64,000 nucleotides of DNA from Chitinophagaceae bacterium (GTDB lineage: Bacteria; Bacteroidota; Bacteroidia; Chitinophagales; Chitinophagaceae). Location of the stretch: contig JAFMJI010000001.1 in NCBI GenBank assembly GCA_017853575.1, positions 124,001 to 188,000 of the forward strand. The letters run 5' to 3'. The notes beneath the pieces are model-generated. The model saw nothing but the letters and a program-made list of their open reading frames with translations. It ran no database searches and was not told the origin of the DNA. Positions 59,756 to 64,000 of the stretch are shown one piece after another. The position numbers and the translations under genes are program-made. Position 1 is the stretch's first letter. The number at the start of each line of letters is the position of its first letter.

Positions 59756-60757
59756 TCAATAGGAAAGGCCCATAGCCTCTCGAACCAATTTCATGGTTGC
59801 GGATGCACTGTTGTTTGCCTTCTCGGCACCCTTTTCCATGATTTCCTTCAAATATTTTTCATTGGTTCTGATGCTCTCTGCTTTCTCCCGTATTGGTGAA
59901 ATAAAATTTACCATGTCTTCTGCCAACTGTTTTTTCATATCGCCGTATCGGATAGAGCATTCATTAAATGAGTTTTCAAAATGTTGTATCGTTTCATTTG
60001 AACTAACCAGTCGCATGAGTTGAAACATATTTTCAATGTAATCAGGTTTGATGCTATTGGGTTCAGTTGGCCCACTATCGGTTTTTGCTTTCATGACTTT
60101 TTTTCTGATCATTTCATTAGAATCAGCCAGATACAAAGTTGCAAGTTGGTTTTCACTCTTGCTCATTTTTCCAGTTCCATCCAAACTGGGCACTTTTACC
60201 AAGTCAGCACCGAAATTGTATGCCATTGGTTCGGGGAAAACTTCTCCGTACCGATGGTTGAACCTGTTTACAAAATTTCTTGCCATTTCCAAATGCTGCT
60301 CTTGGTCTTTTCCAACGGGCACCCAAGTTGCACGATGTAAAATAATATCCGCTGTTTGCAGTACTGGATATGTCAACAAACCTGCATTGATGTTATCAGG
60401 TTGAAGTCTTGCTTTTTCTTTAAATGTGGTCGTTTTTTCAAGCTCACCCAAATAAGCGAGCATATTTAAGTAGAGATACAATTCTGAGGTTTCCCTAACA
60501 TGACTTTGGCAATAAAGAGCAGCTTTATCAGGATCGATTCCACAGGCAATGTTTTCTGCCAGCACCCTGTGTACATTACTTTTCAATTCTTTGGTATCAG
60601 GATGTGTAGTAAGTGCATGCAGATCCGCCACCATGAAGAAACATGTGTATTCTTCTTGAAGTTTTACATAATTCCTCATGGCCCCGAAATAATTGCCTAA
60701 ATGCAAAAAACCGGTAGGCCTGATTCCACTCATTACAATTGCATTCTGTGTGCTCAT
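59756..60757 (-). CDS. trpS: Tryptophanyl-tRNA synthetase
   Basis: 333 residues from ATG 60755-60757 (MSTQNAIVMSGIRPTG); the frame open 24 codons further upstream is not conserved. Class Ic synthetase charging tRNA-Trp. The HIGH-equivalent is GFLHLGNYFGA (residues 16-26), the KMSKS loop is GTGKMSKSE (near 195), and VPVGKDQEQHLEMARNF lies between. A second ATG at codon 9 would still keep the HIGH motif. A TATCTTTG box ends four bases before the first ATG. Confidence 0.97.
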   Translation of the reverse strand: MSTQNAIVMSGIRPTGFLHLGNYFGAMRNYVKLQEEYTCFFMVADLHALTTHPDTKELKSNVHRVLAENIACGIDPDKAALYCQSHVRETSELYLYLNMLAYLGELEKTTTFKEKARLQPDNINAGLLTYPVLQTADIILHRATWVPVGKDQEQHLEMARNFVNRFNHRYGEVFPEPMAYNFGADLVKVPSLDGTGKMSKSENQLATLYLADSNEMIRKKVMKAKTDSGPTEPNSIKPDYIENMFQLMRLVSSNETIQHFENSFNECSIRYGDMKKQLAEDMVNFISPIREKAESIRTNEKYLKEIMEKGAEKANNSASATMKLVREAMGLSY

Positions 60758-60761
60758 GCCG

Positions 60762-60769
60762 CAAAGATA
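60762..60769 (-). promoter_or_regulatory. -7 box TATCTTTG, four bases before the trpS start
   Basis: Minus-strand TATCTTTG then CGGC then ATG. If the second ATG (codon 9) were used, the leader would be about 28 bases, so trpS is a weaker case for leaderless translation than def or folD. Confidence 0.5.
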
Positions 60770-60858
60770 GCAATTGTGCGTTTTGATCGGAGATCCAAAT
60801 ACCCTTTCCCTATTGATACCGCTCATCAAATATTAAGCACCCATGCTGTGATATTCAG

Positions 60859-60866
60859 TAATTTTG
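60859..60866 (+). promoter_or_regulatory. Candidate -7 box of gatC (TAATTTTG)
   Basis: Plus-strand TAATTTTG, 17 bp before the gatC ATG at 60884, in the 126-bp gap divergent from trpS. No TTG at the expected distance. Confidence 0.4.
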
Positions 60867-60883
60867 CAACATATACATACGGG

Positions 60884-61174
60884 ATGAAACTCGATGCACA
60901 AACAACACAAAAGCTGGCAGAACTTTCTAAACTTGAATTCAATGAAGAAGAGTTGAAAGGCATTCAAAATGACCTTGAACAAATGATTGCATTCGTTGAA
61001 AAACTCAATGAAATAAATACTGATGGGGTTCAACCGCTTACCCATATCAGTGAAGACGAAAATCAACTCAGAGAAGATCTGGTAAAAGATTCAATAGACA
61101 TAACAACAGCATTGAAAAATGCGCCTGCTGCAAAGGATAGATTTTTTACAGTCCCCAAAGTCATAAAAAAATAA
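60884..61174 (+). CDS. gatC: Asp-tRNA(Asn)/Glu-tRNA(Gln) amidotransferase subunit C
   Basis: 96 residues from ATG 60884; an open frame reaching 61 codons upstream crosses the promoter and is not conserved. GatC stabilises the GatCAB amidotransferase that makes Gln-tRNA(Gln) or Asn-tRNA(Asn). The family pattern is complete: [40 protein letters not shown] and [11 protein letters not shown] at the end. gatA and gatB are not adjacent. The ABC ATPase starts three bases after its stop, so the two are co-transcribed. Confidence 0.94.
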   Translation: MKLDAQTTQKLAELSKLEFNEEELKGIQNDLEQMIAFVEKLNEINTDGVQPLTHISEDENQLREDLVKDSIDITTALKNAPAAKDRFFTVPKVIKK

Positions 61175-61176
61175 AC

Positions 61177-61881
61177 ATGGCGAACGAAGTAATCAAGCTG
61201 GAAGAAATTCAGAAGAGCTATTTTATGGGCAAGCATGAACTGCAAGTGCTCAAGGGGATCACACTTGATATACTTCGAAATGAATATGTTGCCTTGATGG
61301 GACCTTCTGGATCGGGCAAAAGCACATTGATGAATATCTTGGGTTGTCTGGATTCCCCTACCTCAGGCAAATATATTTTGAATGGACATGATGTGAGTAC
61401 CATGCACGATAATGAATTGGCGGGTATCAGGAACAAGGAAATAGGATTTGTTTTTCAACAATTCAATCTTTTGCCAAGACTCAGTGCGCTTGAAAATGTT
61501 GCGTTGCCATTGGTGTACGCAGGGATTCCCAAAAAAGTCAGAAATGAAATGGCAGAGGAAGTTTTAAGAAAGGTTGATTTGGCAGACAGGAGTCACCATA
61601 AACCCAATGAACTTTCAGGCGGACAATGTCAGCGGGTTGCAATTGCAAGAGCATTGGTAAATAACCCCTCCATTATTTTAGCAGATGAACCAACAGGAAA
61701 TCTTGATACAAAGACTTCTTATGAGATCATGAGCATCTTTTCAAAAATTCACTCAGAAGGAAACACGGTGGTATTGGTTACCCATGAGGAAGACATCTCA
61801 AACTATGCCAAAAGAGTGATTCGTTTAAGAGATGGACTCATAGAAAGTGATAAAAGAAAACAAACCGCAGAACTTGTGTAA
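61177..61881 (+). CDS. MacB/LolD-type ABC transporter ATPase
   Basis: 234 residues. Walker A is GPSGSGKST (near residue 43), the Q-loop [19 protein letters not shown], the signature [15 protein letters not shown], Walker [13 protein letters not shown] and the switch His in LVTHEED. The LNRLS-type [13 protein letters not shown] and [10 protein letters not shown] features place it in the MacB/LolD/FtsE-like group that powers membrane or periplasmic complexes rather than substrate import. No permease gene is adjacent; it follows gatC by two bases. Its partner must lie elsewhere on the chromosome. Confidence 0.93.
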   Translation: MANEVIKLEEIQKSYFMGKHELQVLKGITLDILRNEYVALMGPSGSGKSTLMNILGCLDSPTSGKYILNGHDVSTMHDNELAGIRNKEIGFVFQQFNLLPRLSALENVALPLVYAGIPKKVRNEMAEEVLRKVDLADRSHHKPNELSGGQCQRVAIARALVNNPSIILADEPTGNLDTKTSYEIMSIFSKIHSEGNTVVLVTHEEDISNYAKRVIRLRDGLIESDKRKQTAELV

Positions 61882-61923
61882 AAAAAAATCACCCTTTTGC
61901 GAACAAAACATTCACAATCACAT

Positions 61924-61946
61924 TATGTTTGAAAGCAATTGTGATT
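61924..61946 (+). promoter_or_regulatory. Candidate PduO promoter box (TATGTTTG) inside an inverted repeat
   Basis: TATGTTTG (61924-61931) is flanked by AATCACA (61916-61922) and TGTGATT (61940-61946), the latter touching the ATG at 61947. A TTG lies 24 bp upstream, slightly long. The dyad could be an operator; a 7-bp inverted repeat can also arise by chance. Confidence 0.35.
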
Positions 61947-62507
61947 ATGGCGGCAAGAATTTACACTAAAACAGGAGATAGGGGAACAACTTCATTGATC
62001 GGAGGTACAAAAGTGCTCAAATCTCACGAAAGAATTGAGGCATATGGAACCATTGATGAATTAAACGCATACATCGGACTTTGCAGGGACTTGGTTGACC
62101 AACCTTCATTGAAATCAGTTCTCAAAGAAATTCAAGATAGACTATTTACAATAGGATCTTCATTGGCATGCGACCCTGAAAAAGAAGCCAAACTAAGAAT
62201 ACCAGATCTTAAAGAAAGCGATGTACTTTTTCTTGAAAATGAAATGGATACATTAGATGAATCACTCCCCGTGCTTCAATATTTTATTCTACCAGGTGGT
62301 CATCCAACAGTTTCAAACATTCATATCGCAAGATGTGTTTGTAGAAGATCTGAAAGATTGATTGTGAAATTGATACATCCTGATGAGGAACACGACAACC
62401 TTATTATCAAATACATCAATCGATTAAGTGATTACTTATTCGTGTTGGGAAGATATGTGGGAGTTCAATTAGGGGTAGAAGAACAACAGTGGCATCCACG
62501 TGTTTAG
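61947..62507 (+). CDS. Cob(I)alamin adenosyltransferase, PduO type
   Basis: 186 residues from ATG 61947; a TTG six codons upstream is inside the promoter box. It transfers the adenosyl group of ATP to cob(I)alamin to make coenzyme B12. Visible are RIYTKTGDRGTTSLIGG (ATP-binding, residues 4-20), RIEAYGTIDELNAYIGL and the C-terminal ARCVCRRSERLIVKL with the Arg residues that contact ATP. This is the trimeric PduO/MMAB type. No B12-dependent enzyme or cobalamin riboswitch is seen nearby. Its stop is adjacent to that of the convergent ABC ATPase. Confidence 0.94.
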   Translation: MAARIYTKTGDRGTTSLIGGTKVLKSHERIEAYGTIDELNAYIGLCRDLVDQPSLKSVLKEIQDRLFTIGSSLACDPEKEAKLRIPDLKESDVLFLENEMDTLDESLPVLQYFILPGGHPTVSNIHIARCVCRRSERLIVKLIHPDEEHDNLIIKYINRLSDYLFVLGRYVGVQLGVEEQQWHPRV

Positions 62508-63161
62508 TTAGGCTTCCCAGCGTCCATCTTTTAAATGAAGAATTCTATTGCTCATTCCTGCCAATTCTTCATTGTGCGTTACAATCACAAACGTTTGATT
62601 CAATTCATCTCTTAATTGCTGAAACAATTGATGAAGAGAGCGGGCATTGGTAGAATCTAAATTTCCAGTTGGCTCATCTGCAAAAACAATTCCAGGTTGA
62701 TTGATCAATGCACGTGCTACTGCCACTCTTTGCTGTTCACCACCTGATAATTGATGAGGTTTTGAAGTCAGTTTATCGGCCAGGCTCAACCTCGCCAATA
62801 ATTCAGCAGCTCTTTTTTCAACAACTTTATTGGATTCGCCAGAAATCCATGCTGGAATAGAAACATTTTCCAGCGCGGTGAATTCTGGTAACAAATGATG
62901 AAACTGGAATACGAAACCTATTCTTCTGTTTCTAAAATCTGCTAATTTTTTACTGCTGAAAGTATGCAGATGCTCACCCTCAAAATTGAGCTCTCCGCCA
63001 TCAGCTTTTTCCAAAGTTCCCAGAATATGCAAAAGAGTAGTTTTACCAGCACCGGAAGAACCTACTATACTTACAATCTCTCCTTGTTTTATATCTACGT
63101 CAATACCTCTCAGTACCGGCAAGGCTCCATAAGACTTTACAATGTCTTTTGCACTCAGCAT
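62508..63161 (-). CDS. lolD: LolD-type ABC transporter ATPase
   Basis: 217 residues. Walker A GSSGAGKTTL (near residue 35), Q-loop GFVFQFHHLLPEFTALENV, signature LSGGEQQRVAVARAL, Walker [13 protein letters not shown] and switch VIVTHNEEL are complete. The FQFHHLLPEFTALENV form is characteristic of LolD, which powers release of outer-membrane lipoproteins from the inner membrane with LolC/LolE. The permease is not adjacent. It is 45 kb from sprA and 600 bp from another ATPase of the same broad group, on the other strand. Upstream TAACTTTA is one base off the -7 consensus. Confidence 0.88.
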   Translation of the reverse strand: MLSAKDIVKSYGALPVLRGIDVDIKQGEIVSIVGSSGAGKTTLLHILGTLEKADGGELNFEGEHLHTFSSKKLADFRNRRIGFVFQFHHLLPEFTALENVSIPAWISGESNKVVEKRAAELLARLSLADKLTSKPHQLSGGEQQRVAVARALINQPGIVFADEPTGNLDSTNARSLHQLFQQLRDELNQTFVIVTHNEELAGMSNRILHLKDGRWEA

Positions 63162-63221
63162 GATCGAATAAATTCTTATAAAGTTATGTGCATTGCACTG
63201 ATTTTTGTTGAAATTTTAAGA

Positions 63222-63252
63222 TTTGGATATATCAAATTAACCGTTACATTTG
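63222..63252 (+). promoter_or_regulatory. Promoter of the DUF2795 gene (TTTG-N19-TACATTTG)
   Basis: Plus-strand TTTG (63222-63225), 19 bp, TACATTTG (63245-63252): a perfect match to the Bacteroidota consensus, 21 bp before the ATG at 63274. Confidence 0.75.
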
Positions 63253-63273
63253 CCGAAATTTAAAGAAGCGCGT

Positions 63274-63495
63274 ATGTTCTGGACACTTGAATTGGCCTCT
63301 TATTTGGAAGATGCCCCTTGGCCTGCAACAAAGGATGAGTTGATTGATTACAGCATCCGCAGTGGCGCACCCATTGAAGTAATTGAAAATCTTCAAGAGC
63401 TAGAAGATGAAGGAGATATTTACGAAGGAATCGATGATATCTGGCCAGACTACCCAAGCCAGGAAGATTTCTTCTTCAACGAAGATGAATACTAA
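63274..63495 (+). CDS. DUF2795 small protein
   Basis: 73 residues from ATG 63274. An in-frame TTG at 63250 is within the promoter's -7 box and is rejected. The sequence MFWTLELASYLEDAPWPATKDELIDYSIRSG (quoted in part of the N-terminal half) and VIENLQELEDEGDIYEGIDDIWPDY match DUF2795, a small acidic helix-rich family; the arrangement resembles a tiny winged helix, but function is unknown. It has a perfect promoter and a strong terminator, so it is an independent, probably well-expressed gene. Confidence 0.85.
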   Translation: MFWTLELASYLEDAPWPATKDELIDYSIRSGAPIEVIENLQELEDEGDIYEGIDDIWPDYPSQEDFFFNEDEY

Positions 63496-63497
63496 AC

Positions 63498-63528
63498 AAA
63501 AGACCACATAGGTGGTCTTTTTTATTTC
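63498..63528. terminator. Bidirectional terminator between DUF2795 and SemiSWEET
   Basis: AAAAGACCAC (63498-63507) pairs with GTGGTCTTTT (63512-63521) around a 4-base loop, followed by a T-run on the plus strand and by T-rich sequence on the minus strand. It ends the DUF2795 transcript and overlaps the end of the minus-strand SemiSWEET gene region. Confidence 0.85.
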
Positions 63529-63779
63529 TTGAATGTAAGTTTAAAATACAACATCAACAGCGAAAGTGACATAATCACTGCATTCGCAAGAATCATTGGA
63601 AAATCATTTCTAACAATTCCATAAACAAGCCATATGGTTACATTGGTGATCAGTATTAGAATCATCCAAATGGATAGATCACCAACAGACTTCGATTTCC
63701 AAGCTTTATAAACCTGCGGAACAAATGTCAATGAACCGGAAAGCACGCCTACCAATCCTAAGTAATCGATCCATTGCAT
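63522..63779 (-). CDS. SemiSWEET-type sugar transporter (PQ-loop)
   Basis: 85 residues from ATG 63777-63779; a TTG ten codons upstream lies inside fabI. One triple-helix bundle with three membrane segments. The PQ motif is in LTFVPQVYKAWKSKSVGDLS (near residues 18-37) and the conserved Asn in ILITNVTIWLVYGI. SemiSWEETs dimerise to form a sugar facilitator in the inner membrane; substrate is not clear. It starts 10 bp after the fabI stop, so it is probably read from the same transcript. Confidence 0.88.
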   Translation of the reverse strand: MQWIDYLGLVGVLSGSLTFVPQVYKAWKSKSVGDLSIWMILILITNVTIWLVYGIVRNDFPMILANAVIMSLSLLMLYFKLTFKK

Positions 63780-63789
63780 AAATTGATTT

Positions 63790-64000
63790 TTATTTTTCCA
63801 TTTGCTCAATCACAGCGTTGGTAACACCTGTGTAAGAAAAACCTCCATCATGAAAGAGGTTTTGCATAGTAACCATCTTGGTCATATCTGAAAACATGGT
63901 CACACAATAATTAGCACAATCCTCTGCAGATGCATTGCCCAGTGGACTCATCTTTTCTGCATAAGAGATAAATCCGTCGAATCCCTTTACACCACTTCCA
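63790..64000 (-). CDS. fabI: Enoyl-ACP reductase FabI, C-terminal part (gene starts outside window)
   Basis: The frame runs from the right edge to TAA at 63790-63792, giving the last 69 codons. The fragment reads GSGVKGFDGFISYAEKMSPL, then GNASAEDCANYCVTMFSD, then VTMQNLFHDGGFSYTGV and a short tail, the typical C-terminus of FabI enoyl-ACP reductases (SDR fold). It reduces enoyl-ACP in the last step of fatty-acid elongation. The catalytic Tyr and Lys lie outside the window. SemiSWEET follows 10 bp later. Confidence 0.88.
   Translation of the reverse strand, partial: GSGVKGFDGFISYAEKMSPLGNASAEDCANYCVTMFSDMTKMVTMQNLFHDGGFSYTGVTNAVIEQMEK

Noticed and set aside
1-64000. Mobile elements, CRISPR arrays, prophage or defence systems
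   Set aside because: No transposase, integrase, phage, cas or restriction genes, and no spaced direct repeats were seen; the gene order is housekeeping throughout.

Overview
The window is a continuous stretch of Bacteroidota chromosome, most likely from the Chitinophagaceae/Chitinophagales. The evidence is gene content (the type IX secretion translocon SprA, DUF4954, DUF4105, an OmpA protein with TPR and PD40 domains, futalosine-pathway menaquinone genes), AT-rich DNA (about 40% G+C by eye), overlapping genes with few Shine-Dalgarno sites, and many promoters of the Bacteroidota type (TTG, about 20 bp, TAnnTTTG). I see no prophage, insertion sequence, CRISPR array or rRNA. Every gene inside the window looks intact. 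Only the two edge genes are cut: an aminotransferase at the left and fabI at the right.

Layout. 1-9.3 kb: aminotransferase tail, EamA transporter, zinc alcohol dehydrogenase, HGSNAT/DUF5009-type membrane acyltransferase, and a glmS-DUF4954 operon. 7.8-14.4 kb: two secreted hydrolases, a solitary tRNA-Glu with its own promoter and terminator, gap, pgk, and a lemA-TPM-TPM operon. 14.5-19.3 kb (minus): beta-CASP nuclease, DUF4442, an rplY-pth-FAH cluster, prs. 19.4-23.2 kb (plus): radC, then pepP-pssA-purS, then rsmI. 23.2-30.6 kb: a two-gene operon for a MurU-like nucleotidyltransferase and an AmgK-like kinase fused to a RapZ C-terminal domain; trmH-ubiA(mqnP)-ruvX; def; a glucan phosphorylase; a lipoprotein. 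30.6-36.2 kb (minus): lysA, scpB, atpG, GNAT, a trans-sulfuration enzyme, fabH. 36.3-44.1 kb (plus): ruvA and the 7.2-kb sprA. 44.1-51.9 kb (minus): SDR, DUF4105, guaB, dprA, OmpA/PD40, queE, folD. 52-55 kb (plus): a small outer-membrane protein, a protein joining a ComEA-type helix-hairpin-helix to a beta-barrel, and DUF3467. 55-64 kb: fabD, folE with two tandem PTPS-type genes, mqnB-mqnD, a deoxynucleoside kinase, trpS, gatC, two LolD-type ATPases, a PduO-type adenosyltransferase, DUF2795, SemiSWEET and the fabI tail.

Shared themes. Amino-sugar and wall metabolism appears twice (glmS-DUF4954; AmgK-RapZ/MurU). Menaquinone synthesis is represented by mqnB, mqnD and a UbiA-type prenyltransferase. 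Pterin and deazaguanine chemistry is represented by folE, two PTPS genes, queE and folD. Fatty-acid synthesis has fabD, fabH and fabI in separate places. The envelope genes include sprA, a PorE-like OmpA protein and the helix-hairpin-helix barrel.

The most notable observations are: (1) a recurring arrangement in which the -7 box ends exactly four bases before the start codon, predicting leaderless mRNAs; (2) the kinase-RapZ fusion; (3) the eukaryote-like PTPS pair beside folE; (4) a helix-hairpin-helix domain joined to an outer-membrane barrel; (5) two intergenic hairpin elements built from 7-base repeats; and (6) an intrinsic terminator whose T-run abuts the pth start codon. Transcription starts and functions are inferred from sequence alone.
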